Below are positions 56,702-64,000 of a stretch of 64,000 nucleotides of DNA, one piece after another; within the stretch, counting starts at the first letter, position 1; each line of letters begins with the position of its first letter. The translations under genes were made by a program, and so were the position numbers. This DNA comes from Aureisphaera sp963669405 (GTDB taxonomy: Bacteria; Bacteroidota; Bacteroidia; Flavobacteriales; Flavobacteriaceae): contig CAXXHF010000002.1 of assembly GCA_963669405.2 (NCBI GenBank), positions 992,001 through 1,056,000 on the forward strand. The letters run 5' to 3'. The notes beneath the pieces were generated by a model. The model ran no database searches, was not told the origin of the DNA, and saw nothing but the letters and a program-made list of their open reading frames with translations.

Positions 56702-56714
56702 TTATCGGCTAGAT

Positions 56715-56739
56715 AGAAAGCCATAATTACTGGCTTTCT
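56715..56739. terminator. Hairpin between convergent genes, probable bidirectional terminator
   Basis: AGAAAGCCA (56715-56723) and TGGCTTTCT (56731-56739) form a 9-bp stem with loop TAATTAC. It lies between the peroxidase gene and the convergent ICMT-family gene, where a terminator for both is expected. Confidence 0.6.
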
Positions 56740-56794
56740 TAGAATCAGGTTTAACAGATGTGATAGAAACCCTAAAAGATCTCCTTGATAATTC

Positions 56795-57544
56795 TTATCT
56801 ACCATCTTCCAATAATTTTCGTTTCTTCAAAACCTTTAAAAATAGATAGACGATACTGCTTATGATCGCTGCATAAAACCAAAAACCAAATTCTAAATAA
56901 GCTATTCCATGCTGCATGGCGCCAGATGACCACTGGAACAACCAAAAAAGCAAAAAGATGGCTGCGATTCCGTTTTTTTCCTTTTTTAGTACTTTCTTCC
57001 AGCTGAAGGAATACCCAGGTTTTCTGTAGTTTTTAAAATTAGGGATAAACGCTGGGGTATCTTTAGACCAATCTGTATATCTACTCCCAAACTTCTTAAT
57101 GAGATAGCTTTCTTCGGCATACATGATACGCTCATAATACAAACCATATAAAAAGACAAACGATACAACAAACCATAGATTTGCCGTTAACATTGCAACA
57201 CCAAGCCACATAAAGAAATTGCCCAAATACAATGGATGCCTAATCAAAGAATACATACCTCTGGTATTCAATTCATCAGCAATCTGGCCTTCTTTGGTAT
57301 TACGGCCTGAAGTATTCTTGGGTGTGTATCCAATGGTGCTACAGCGGACAAAAAAACCAATCAAGCTTACACCAAGGCATATAAATTCATAATGATCCAT
57401 GAACCAGCTCTGATCAGTATCCACTTTCATATATTCTTTACGTAAATAAACCACCATTCCTACAACAATAAACAGTAACGGGAAATAACTCCTGTGCTTG
57501 AACAAGTAGTTCCCTTGATCTCTAATTTCTTTTCTCAGTGCCAT
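56795..57544 (-). CDS. ICMT-family membrane methyltransferase (LmtA/phospholipid-type)
   Basis: Started at the ATG at 57544 (MALRKEIRDQGN), it has 249 residues and six or so membrane helices. The isoprenylcysteine carboxyl methyltransferase signature is seen as RGMYSLIRHPLYLGNFFMWLG and the C-terminal YYERIMYAEESYLIKKFGSR then YTDWSKDTPAFIP. In bacteria this family methylates lipids, for example the lipid A 1-phosphate by Leptospira LmtA. Its position as third gene after two PAP2 lipid phosphatases supports a lipid target. A longer upstream reading frame would overlap the PAP2 gene and has no such support. Confidence 0.85.
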   Translation of the reverse strand: MALRKEIRDQGNYLFKHRSYFPLLFIVVGMVVYLRKEYMKVDTDQSWFMDHYEFICLGVSLIGFFVRCSTIGYTPKNTSGRNTKEGQIADELNTRGMYSLIRHPLYLGNFFMWLGVAMLTANLWFVVSFVFLYGLYYERIMYAEESYLIKKFGSRYTDWSKDTPAFIPNFKNYRKPGYSFSWKKVLKKEKNGIAAIFLLFWLFQWSSGAMQHGIAYLEFGFWFYAAIISSIVYLFLKVLKKRKLLEDGR

Positions 57545-57546
57545 AA

Positions 57547-58134
57547 TTAAAAGTTGAATGTAAATCCTATTAAATGGGTACTTCCCTGTACCGAATAAGA
57601 AAGATTGAAATGTTCTTGTTGATACGGTGTTGTGAACAAATACGTCGAGCCAATACCAACAATAGCACCCGCAAGAACGTCCCAAGGATCGTGTCTATCA
57701 TTGATTCCTTCTATCCTACTATACCCAACAAATACAGCCATTGTATAAGCAGGAACCCCATACTTCCAGCCATAGCGCCGTTGTATAAATGATGCCCCCT
57801 GAAAAGCAAAAGAAGTATGTCCAGAAGGAAAGGCTTTTCCATCAGTAGCTCCATCAGGACGGGGTTTGTCTATGGTATATTTCAATAAATAGGTTGCCCC
57901 AAGATTTGCACTAAAGGATTTTAAGAACTGCCAACCTCCATCTTTATCTCCGGTTATGATAATAGCGGCAACAGAAGCTGCTGTAGGAATGAATTGAACA
58001 ACATCACCAGCATGTTCAATATCCCTTTCAAAACGGACCTCCCTTAGTGTTTCATCTGGGTCTATTTGTTGGGCACCCACACCCCATATGATTAAGAAGA
58101 AAAAAGTTGCGTAAAGGAAAACAGTTTTTATCAT
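57547..58134 (-). CDS. PAP2-family lipid phosphatase, exported (second of a pair)
   Basis: The 195-residue protein has a signal-like N-terminus ending near GVGAQ and the three PAP2 motifs: KYTIDKPRP, FPSGHTSFAF and SRIEGINDRHDPWD. In the third motif seven residues instead of five stand between SR and the catalytic His. The family removes phosphate from lipids such as phosphatidic acid, undecaprenyl diphosphate or lipid A. The signal and compact form point to periplasmic action. It starts 11 bases after its paralogue and ends 2 bases before the ICMT gene: one operon. Confidence 0.88.
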   Translation of the reverse strand: MIKTVFLYATFFFLIIWGVGAQQIDPDETLREVRFERDIEHAGDVVQFIPTAASVAAIIITGDKDGGWQFLKSFSANLGATYLLKYTIDKPRPDGATDGKAFPSGHTSFAFQGASFIQRRYGWKYGVPAYTMAVFVGYSRIEGINDRHDPWDVLAGAIVGIGSTYLFTTPYQQEHFNLSYSVQGSTHLIGFTFNF

Positions 58135-58145
58135 TGTGCTTGAAC

Positions 58146-58697
58146 TTAAAATGTATATCTGAAACCAAAGAAGAATTCATTATTGTCACTATGAAAGGTT
58201 AATTCCATATGCTCCCTTTGATATTCTGTAGTGAACAAGTAAGTACTCACTATGCCAATAGTGGCTCCTGCCAAAACATCCAGTATATCATGTTTATCTG
58301 TCTCTATTCTGCTGTACCCAGTAAAACCGGCAATGACATATGCCGGAATACCATAGGGCCAACCATATCGTTTTTGGATGAAGGATGCACTGTGAAAAGT
58401 GGTTGATGTATGTCCTGAAGGAAAGGCATTGTTATCTTCTCCATTGGGCCTTGGTTTATTAATGCCCCATTTAAGCCCAAAGGTGACCGCTTGGTTTAGC
58501 AAAAATCCTTTGGTAAACTGCCAGCTGCCTTCCTCATCTCCTATGAGCAATGATGTACCCAACGCCGTTGCTGGCAGTGCGATTAACAAAACATCACCTG
58601 TAGTCTCTAAAGCTTGGTTCTGTGCGTTTAATCTTAAGATCATTCCCAAACCAATGATCAAAAAAAAGACACTTATCCTGTGAATGCTATGGCGCAT
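58146..58697 (-). CDS. PAP2-family lipid phosphatase, exported (first of a pair)
   Basis: The 183-residue protein is a clear paralogue of the next gene, with the motifs KWGINKPRP, FPSGHTSTTF and SRIETDKHDILD, the last with the canonical five residues between SR and His. A signal peptide (ending about LRLNAQ) leads it out of the cytosol. The C-termini of both paralogues end in alternating hydrophobic residues and a final Phe (EFFFGFRYTF and THLIGFTFNF), a pattern like an outer-membrane or surface strand. Probable dephosphorylation of an envelope lipid. Confidence 0.88.
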   Translation of the reverse strand: MRHSIHRISVFFLIIGLGMILRLNAQNQALETTGDVLLIALPATALGTSLLIGDEEGSWQFTKGFLLNQAVTFGLKWGINKPRPNGEDNNAFPSGHTSTTFHSASFIQKRYGWPYGIPAYVIAGFTGYSRIETDKHDILDVLAGATIGIVSTYLFTTEYQREHMELTFHSDNNEFFFGFRYTF

Positions 58698-58772
58698 ATC
58701 TATTTAAATGAATGTTGCGTAGAAGTAGATCGTATAGGAAGTTTTTTAAATTCCATACTAAATTGAGAATCG

Positions 58773-58814
58773 ATTCTAAAAACATTTTTAAGTAATTCTA
58801 AAGGGATTCTAAAG
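58773..58814 (+). promoter_or_regulatory. Four 11-bp-phased direct repeats upstream of the TonB receptor gene
   Basis: ATTCTAAAA (58773), ATTTTTAAG (58784), ATTCTAAAG (58795) and ATTCTAAAG (58806) follow each other at exactly 11-base steps, one helical turn. OmpR-type regulators bind such tandem half-sites on one face of DNA. Three similar repeats stand upstream of the PepSY-like gene next to the HK/RR genes. The predicted regulator is the one at 63598. Confidence 0.65.
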
Positions 58815-58923
58815 CGTTGGAATACCTACGATTTAATTGAATCTTCCATTACAAAAAGAGCGTTAGGAGATGTAGCAGGAAAGCAGTAATTTGCATAGAA
58901 CAACCCAAAATGTGGTAGTCCCT

Positions 58924-61803
58924 ATGGATTTTGTTAAGTATCCCCTTCTAATGGTCGCCTATACCATTTTCCTTTTCGGTTCGGCCAAGACCCTTGGGCA
59001 GTCTGGAAACCTACAAGGGGTCATTATAGATACGGATGGTATTCATATTCCAGGTGCAACCCTTAGTATAGAAGAGCTTAATCGTGTGGCAGTTTCTGAT
59101 TTTGATGGAAAATTCACCCTTTTAAACCTTCCTGAGGGTAACCATACCCTTGTGATAGCATATCTAGGGTATACCAATATTGAAAAAGAGGTAACCATTT
59201 ACGATAAGGAAACCAGTCAAATCGAAATTGTGCTTCAATCAGAAAGTATTCGTCTGGATGATGTTACCATCATTGCTTATCCCAACACATCGCAGGTACG
59301 TGCCCTGAACACCCAAAAAAGCAATATTAATATTACCAATGTCATCTCAACAGACCAGATTGGAAAGTTCCCTGATGCCAATATTGGTGATGCCATAAAA
59401 CGGATATCGGGGATAACCATTCAGGTAAATCAGGGTGAGGCAAGGGATATGATTGTCCGTGGACTTTCTCCTCAATTAAATTCGGTAACTATCAATGGGA
59501 GCCGCATCCCTTCGGCCAAAGGTGATAATCGAAACATACAGTTGGATTTAATCCCGTCTGACATGATACAGACCATTGAGGTGAGTAAGGCACTTACCCC
59601 TGATATGGATGCCGATGCATTGGGAGCTTCCGTCAATCTGATGACCCTTACACCAACACATGGTTTTCGGTTTTCAACTACTCTAGGTTCTGGAATAAAT
59701 TTCATAACAGAAGAGAAGATATGGAATGGTTCTTTTTTAATTGGGGATCGTACCAAAGAAGGAAATTTTGGATGGATGCTTTCGGCTTCTATCTACAACA
59801 ATAATTTCGGATCGCATAACTTGGAAGGTGAATGGGCTGACTCCTTTAGCTTTAATACTGGAGAGGTTACTGAAGAAGAAGAACCCATTATTGAAGAAAT
59901 ATCAGTGACTCCTTACACCAGCGTTTTAGAACAACAAACACATTTCATACAGCGTGTAAGAAGGAGTTTTGCTGCAAATCTTGATTATAGGTTGAACAAT
60001 GAACATAGTTTTTTTCTAAAGTCGATATACAATTGGCGGGACGACCGGGAAAACAGATATGTTTTTGAAAACGAAGTCTTAGCGGGTGAAGATATTGAAA
60101 GGAGCGATTTTGAAATTGAAAATAACAGGTTGGTCAGCTTTCCTGTAGAAGTAAGCCGACAGGTGCGTGGAGGGATAGATAATGACAGGAACCAGAATAC
60201 CCGTTTGGAAGACCAACGTATGCAAAATTACGCCTTAGGGGGAGAACACTTATTGGGCAATGTTAGCATAGATTGGTTGGGTTCTTTTTCCAAAGCATCT
60301 GAAAAAAGTGGGAAGGAACGAATCATAGAATTCAAATCCGAATACACTGTTATTAATGATAATTCGAATCCCGAGTTGCCTTTTTTTAGGCCCATAAACG
60401 CCAATGACCCCAATGCGCTTGATGATTTTTTGTACGAAGAGATCACCGAGGAAAACAGGTATACAGAAGAAGAGGATTTCAATTTTTTTCTGAATGTTGA
60501 AATACCCCTAAAGATTTTCGATGAGCGGGATGGAAACCTGAAAATGGGAGGTCGAGGTAGATTGAAAACAAAATTCAGGAACAATGATTTTTTAGTCTTC
60601 GATTTAAGCGAGCAATTTCCTACACTAGCAGATGTTCCAACAAAGGATTATTCTGATCCCAATTTTCTTGTTGGAAGTCAGTACCAAGCTGGATTCTTTA
60701 CAGATGAACAATGGCTGGGAGGGCTTGAATTAGAAGGTGGTGAATTGGTGCCAGAGGATTTTCTGGGTCAAAATTATGAAGTGAGCGAAGACGTATGGGC
60801 TGGATATGCCATGTCTCAACAGCAACTATCGGATAAACTCACCCTCCTTGCAGGAGTTAGATTAGAATATACCTCAGTTTCTGCTACAGGGAACGATATT
60901 CAACAAGGGGGAATTCTAGTGGGACAACTAAAAGAGCAACAATCGTATGTAAACATTCTTCCCGGGATTCATTTTAAGTATACTCTTTCTGATGCTACCC
61001 TTCTCCGTTTGGCATGGACCAACACCATTGCCCGACCCAATTATGTAGATCTAGCGCCTACCCGTGAAATTGTGTTCGAGGACAGAGAGGTAGTGGTGGG
61101 CAACCCATCACTAAAAACCACTAATTCAATGAATTTTGACATCATGGGGGAGCACTATTTCAAATCTGTTGGGACCATTTCCGGAGGGATTTTCTACAAA
61201 GAGATCGATGATTTTATCTATACCTTCAGGAGCAGAACCATAGATGACCGTTTTGGTAAGGGCACCACAGGGTTCACCCTTTTTCAACCCTTAAATGGAG
61301 ACGGGGCTGCGCTTTTTGGTGTGGAATTGGTTTTTCAACGACAACTTGACTTCCTGCCTGGTTTTGGCAAAAATCTGAGCATAGATATCAACTATACACA
61401 TTTGGCATCTAAGGCAAAAGGCATTCGGGATATTAACGGAGTAGAAAGGAACGATTTGGATTTACCCGATACCTCCCCACATCTATTCAATATTTCGCTG
61501 GGATATAAGGATAGAAAAATAAGTGCCCGGATTTCCACTAATTTTTCAGATGGATATGTAGATGAAATTGGCAGTACTTCTTTCAACGACATTTATTATG
61601 ACGACCAGTTCTTTTTAGATTTTAACGCCAATTATAACATACACAAAAACTGGAACATTTATGTTGGTCTAAATAATATTACCAACCAACCCCTAAGGCT
61701 TTATCAGGGGACCAAAAGTAGAACTTCCCAGATAGAATTTTACGGGCGTAAATTGACTCTTGGCATTAAATACAACCTATTCCAGAGTAAAAATTCTCCT
61801 TAA
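58924..61803 (+). CDS. TonB-dependent outer-membrane receptor
   Basis: A protein of about 959 residues from the ATG at 58924 (MDFVKYPLLM); an ATG-like start 11 codons earlier has no signal character. It has a signal peptide, a carboxypeptidase-regulatory-like domain (LQGVIIDTDGIHIPGATLSI, about 26-110), a plug domain (DQIGKFPDANIGDAIKRISG, then GITIQVNQGEARDMIVRGLS) and a beta-barrel ending ITLGIKYNLFQ-like LTLGIKYNLFQSKNSP. The plug fits the TIGR01782-type receptors. It imports a ligand through the outer membrane with TonB energy. No SusD gene is beside it. The repeats upstream and the convergent PepSY/HK/RR genes suggest control by that system. Confidence 0.92.
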   Translation: MDFVKYPLLMVAYTIFLFGSAKTLGQSGNLQGVIIDTDGIHIPGATLSIEELNRVAVSDFDGKFTLLNLPEGNHTLVIAYLGYTNIEKEVTIYDKETSQIEIVLQSESIRLDDVTIIAYPNTSQVRALNTQKSNINITNVISTDQIGKFPDANIGDAIKRISGITIQVNQGEARDMIVRGLSPQLNSVTINGSRIPSAKGDNRNIQLDLIPSDMIQTIEVSKALTPDMDADALGASVNLMTLTPTHGFRFSTTLGSGINFITEEKIWNGSFLIGDRTKEGNFGWMLSASIYNNNFGSHNLEGEWADSFSFNTGEVTEEEEPIIEEISVTPYTSVLEQQTHFIQRVRRSFAANLDYRLNNEHSFFLKSIYNWRDDRENRYVFENEVLAGEDIERSDFEIENNRLVSFPVEVSRQVRGGIDNDRNQNTRLEDQRMQNYALGGEHLLGNVSIDWLGSFSKASEKSGKERIIEFKSEYTVINDNSNPELPFFRPINANDPNALDDFLYEEITEENRYTEEEDFNFFLNVEIPLKIFDERDGNLKMGGRGRLKTKFRNNDFLVFDLSEQFPTLADVPTKDYSDPNFLVGSQYQAGFFTDEQWLGGLELEGGELVPEDFLGQNYEVSEDVWAGYAMSQQQLSDKLTLLAGVRLEYTSVSATGNDIQQGGILVGQLKEQQSYVNILPGIHFKYTLSDATLLRLAWTNTIARPNYVDLAPTREIVFEDREVVVGNPSLKTTNSMNFDIMGEHYFKSVGTISGGIFYKEIDDFIYTFRSRTIDDRFGKGTTGFTLFQPLNGDGAALFGVELVFQRQLDFLPGFGKNLSIDINYTHLASKAKGIRDINGVERNDLDLPDTSPHLFNISLGYKDRKISARISTNFSDGYVDEIGSTSFNDIYYDDQFFLDFNANYNIHKNWNIYVGLNNITNQPLRLYQGTKSRTSQIEFYGRKLTLGIKYNLFQSKNSP

Positions 61804-62264
61804 TCATTGGGATCATCGTTCTCTTCGTCTTCGTCCTCGGTATCTTTTTTGGAAAGTATGGTTCCTGAAGAATCCAGAATGACTTCTAAGACTTCACCCG
61901 AAGTCTCGAGTTCCATTTCATAATGTACACCCTTTGGGCTCTCCATCAGCTCTACTTCATCTATATCCGCATTTGGGTAGATTGATTTAATGGAATTATA
62001 CACTTCATTAGGAATCTCATTTTTACCAATTTCATGTTCTGTCTCTTTCCAGATACCATCAGAAGAGAAAAGTGCCGAATACTCCATACCATTGAACTTA
62101 AAATCAACTTCCCACTCATTGTCACTTTCCTTGTCCCATCCCAGTGCTTTGGCTTCTGGGAAGTGCTCCGCAAAAGCATCCTGTACAGATTGGGGAGCCT
62201 TTTTTTGGCAACCCACAAAGGAGAACATCAGGAAGCCGACCATAAAAATTATTAGTATCCTCAT
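61800..62264 (-). CDS. PepSY-like lipoprotein
   Basis: The 154-residue protein has a lipoprotein signal (MVGFLMFSFVGCQKK, lipobox FVGC, Cys at about residue 19). The body repeats a PepSY-like (putative beta-lactamase-inhibitor-like) half: VQDAFAEHFPEAKALGWDKE then NEWEVDFKFNGMEYSALFSS, and VYNSIKSIYPNADIDEVELM. The end is strongly acidic (DTEDEDEENDDPND), which could bind cations. Such proteins are often encoded beside OmpR-type two-component genes, as here, and may modulate the sensor. It overlaps the receptor's stop codon by 4 bases, tail to tail. Confidence 0.85.
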   Translation of the reverse strand: MRILIIFMVGFLMFSFVGCQKKAPQSVQDAFAEHFPEAKALGWDKESDNEWEVDFKFNGMEYSALFSSDGIWKETEHEIGKNEIPNEVYNSIKSIYPNADIDEVELMESPKGVHYEMELETSGEVLEVILDSSGTILSKKDTEDEDEENDDPND

Positions 62265-62302
62265 TATTAGCTATTTATCTTATAATGTAAAGATACTGGA
62301 TA

Positions 62303-62333
62303 ATTCTAAAGTTTGTTTAAAGGAAATCTAAAG
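62303..62333. promoter_or_regulatory. Three 11-bp-phased direct repeats upstream of the PepSY-like gene
   Basis: ATTCTAAAG (62303), TGTTTAAAG (62314) and AATCTAAAG (62325), each 11 bases apart, stand 39-69 bases before the PepSY-like start, in the gap after the kinase gene. They share sequence and phasing with the four repeats before the receptor gene. Confidence 0.6.
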
Positions 62334-62340
62334 TAAGCGT

Positions 62341-63597
62341 TTATGAGAACCGAACCGTAAACCAATGTCGGTCCAAATCGAAATGATAGGAAATAGTAAA
62401 ACCATATAGATCACAAATCTTTTTAACAATGGCCAGCCCGAGTCCAGTGGATTTTTGTCCTTCATTTTCCTTATAAAATCGTAGGAATAATTTATCCGGG
62501 TTTTTTATGGACTGAATCCCAGGATTGGATACCTCCAATTCGTTGGTGCTAAGTCTAACCTGGATATCGCCTTTTCCTTCTTGATGCTTGAGGGCATTGG
62601 ATAAGAGATTGTCTAATAGGACCTCGGTTAAATATTCGTCCATAGCCACTTTAACAGACTCTATTTCGAGTATTTGAAATGGATTGGAGGCAATTTCTTC
62701 AAAACTCTCAATCCTATCTTTTAGAATGGTTGAGATATCCAAAGGCTTCACATTCTTGAATTGATTGTTGTTCAGCTTTGCAATGAGGATAAGCCGCTTA
62801 TTAAGTTGTTTTAATCGGTACACTTCCTTCTGTACGGAAGTAATCTGTTCAAACTGCTCATCGCTAATGGAATTGGCATTAATAAATGTATCTATCTTTG
62901 CTTGGATAATTGCAAGGGGCGTCTGTATTTCGTGGGAAATGTCTTCGGTAAATTGTTTTAGGTTTTGGTAGTCGAAACTAATTTTATCGGTAAGGGTCTT
63001 AACTTCTTTGTTCAGCTCATCGAATTCCTCGATCCCAGAATCTTCAAGATCCAATTGACTCTGTGACTTAAGCGAAAATCCCTTGATTCGTTCCAGATTG
63101 GTAAAGAATGGGGCCCAAAGCTTAGCATTCCGAGATTTATTCACATAGAAAAGAAATACAAAGGATGCTAATAGAATCACCATAAAGGACAGGATAATGG
63201 CGATCAAGAAATCGTCAGTATCTATAACCATGGCTCGTGATGTAACTTTATAAAAAATCCCTTGACTTTCAACATATTCGGTATACTCCTGAAAGCGTTC
63301 CATTTCTTCCTGAAAAGGATCAAAAATCAGAGTATCTTTCCTCACGGGAGCCAACAAGTTTGGGACCGAGCTAACACTTAGGGTGGGGTGAACCACCAAT
63401 AATTCTCCTGTAAGGTTAAGGTGTTCGATAGCACGTGCATTAGTGGATTCGAGTTGTTCCTGTAATTCTGCTTTTAGAAGGTATTGGGTGTAAAAAAACA
63501 AAATTACGGTCGCGCAAATCATTAAAGCCCCACTGGTTTTCAGAAAGGTTTTAGAGGTTTTATAGAGTAACTTGTATGTCTTTCTTTCTTGTGCCAT
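62341..63597 (-). CDS. Sensor histidine kinase (OmpR-partner type)
   Basis: The 418-residue kinase has two membrane helices (about 20-39 and 130-152) around a periplasmic sensor of 90 residues. A linker/HAMP-like segment and the dimerisation domain follow with ISHEIQTPLAIIQAK (His near 219), the N-box LLDNLLSNALKHQEG, and the G-box KSTGLGLAIVKKICDLYGF. It should phosphorylate the regulator encoded by the gene before it; the two are one base apart. The signal is unknown; the acidic PepSY-like lipoprotein downstream could be involved in sensing. Confidence 0.92.
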   Translation of the reverse strand: MAQERKTYKLLYKTSKTFLKTSGALMICATVILFFYTQYLLKAELQEQLESTNARAIEHLNLTGELLVVHPTLSVSSVPNLLAPVRKDTLIFDPFQEEMERFQEYTEYVESQGIFYKVTSRAMVIDTDDFLIAIILSFMVILLASFVFLFYVNKSRNAKLWAPFFTNLERIKGFSLKSQSQLDLEDSGIEEFDELNKEVKTLTDKISFDYQNLKQFTEDISHEIQTPLAIIQAKIDTFINANSISDEQFEQITSVQKEVYRLKQLNKRLILIAKLNNNQFKNVKPLDISTILKDRIESFEEIASNPFQILEIESVKVAMDEYLTEVLLDNLLSNALKHQEGKGDIQVRLSTNELEVSNPGIQSIKNPDKLFLRFYKENEGQKSTGLGLAIVKKICDLYGFTISYHFDLDRHWFTVRFS

Positions 63598-64000
63598 TTA
63601 ATCCTCCATAAATTTATATCCACTTCCGTAAGCAGTTTTTATATACTTAGCGCCTTCGGCAGTAAGCTTTTTACGTAGATTGTTGATATGAACATATATA
63701 AAGTCAAAATTGTCCATTAAATCACTGTGATCGCCCCAAAGATGTTCTGCAATGATCTCCTTGGAAAGTACCCTATCCTTGTTGGATACAAAAAAGAGTA
63801 ATAGATCAAACTCCTTCTTGGTTAACGCAATGCTTTTGTCATTGATGTATGCCGTACGGGAAACCGTGTTTATTTTTATCTCGTTAAAGGTTATGGTGTC
63901 GTTACCACCATATTTACCTCGCCTAAGTACCGCATTTACCCTAGAGTTCAATTCTGCCAAATGAAAAGGCTTGGTAATATAGTCATCGGCTCCCAAATCT
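63598..64000 (-). CDS. OmpR-type response regulator, N-terminus beyond window
   Basis: Only the last 134 residues or so lie inside. They contain the end of the receiver domain (DLGADDYITKPFHLAELNSR, with the conserved Lys-Pro) and a full winged-helix Trans_reg_C domain (ALTKKEFDLLLFFVSNKDRV, FDFIYVHINNLRKKL, IKTAYGSGYKF). The missing receiver part, with the phospho-acceptor Asp, is expected upstream of 64000. It is the likely binder of the 11-bp repeats at 58773 and 62303, together with the adjoining kinase. Confidence 0.9.
   Translation of the reverse strand, partial: DLGADDYITKPFHLAELNSRVNAVLRRGKYGGNDTITFNEIKINTVSRTAYINDKSIALTKKEFDLLLFFVSNKDRVLSKEIIAEHLWGDHSDLMDNFDFIYVHINNLRKKLTAEGAKYIKTAYGSGYKFMED

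Noticed and set aside
52783..58134. A phosphate regulon with PhoX-like and PAP2 genes under the two-component system
   Set aside because: The 11-bp repeats occur only before the TonB receptor and the PepSY-like gene, not before the PhoX-like or PAP2 genes, and no Pho-box was seen.

Overview
The window looks like a chromosomal segment of a marine-type member of the Bacteroidota, most likely family Flavobacteriaceae. The reasons are AT-rich DNA, promoters of the Bacteroidota type (TAnnTTTG -7 boxes), several secreted proteins ending in a type IX secretion (T9SS) type A sorting domain, many small lipoproteins, LytS/LytTR two-component systems, a GSCFA protein and a TonB receptor of the Bacteroidota kind. 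The genus cannot be told from this sequence. No tRNA, rRNA or CRISPR array was seen.

Layout. 1-9 kb is a conserved housekeeping block: metK behind a probable SAM riboswitch, a GSCFA protein, alaS (interrupted by one missing base), an M23 peptidase, a MerR regulator, and a LemA/TPM-domain membrane cluster. 9.3-18 kb is a polymorphic-toxin locus: a 1353-residue secreted partner, a GC-rich RHS protein with an AT-rich toxin-like tip, and a small candidate immunity gene. 18-25 kb is a rearranged accessory zone: a truncated IS1-type gene, two near-identical IS6-family elements flanking a lipoprotein gene, a beheaded gene, IS end remnants, a MITE-like element and more lipoproteins. 25-40 kb holds two LytS/LytTR systems, three T9SS cargo proteins (one an M36 protease) in the wider 24-33 kb stretch, lipoproteins of unknown role and a fragment of a second RHS gene. 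A family of intergenic repeats (five copies, 20.9-33.6 kb) runs through these accessory parts.

40-52 kb is envelope and sulfur biology: a CDP-alcohol phosphatidyltransferase, an adaptor/permease/ATPase export operon, an Mla/MCE lipid transport operon, a TauE/SafE permease and an MBL-rhodanese protein. 52-64 kb starts with a degraded IS6 copy, then a PhoX-like T9SS protein, a di-heme peroxidase with an extra N-terminal domain, two PAP2 phosphatases with an ICMT-family methyltransferase, and a TonB receptor / PepSY-like lipoprotein / histidine kinase / OmpR-type regulator set. The receptor and the lipoprotein share 11-bp-phased direct repeats upstream, a likely binding site for that regulator.

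Four genes carry single-base frameshifts, most of them in short homopolymers. Because alaS is essential, base-calling errors are the simplest explanation, and the affected genes are annotated here as whole genes with a note.
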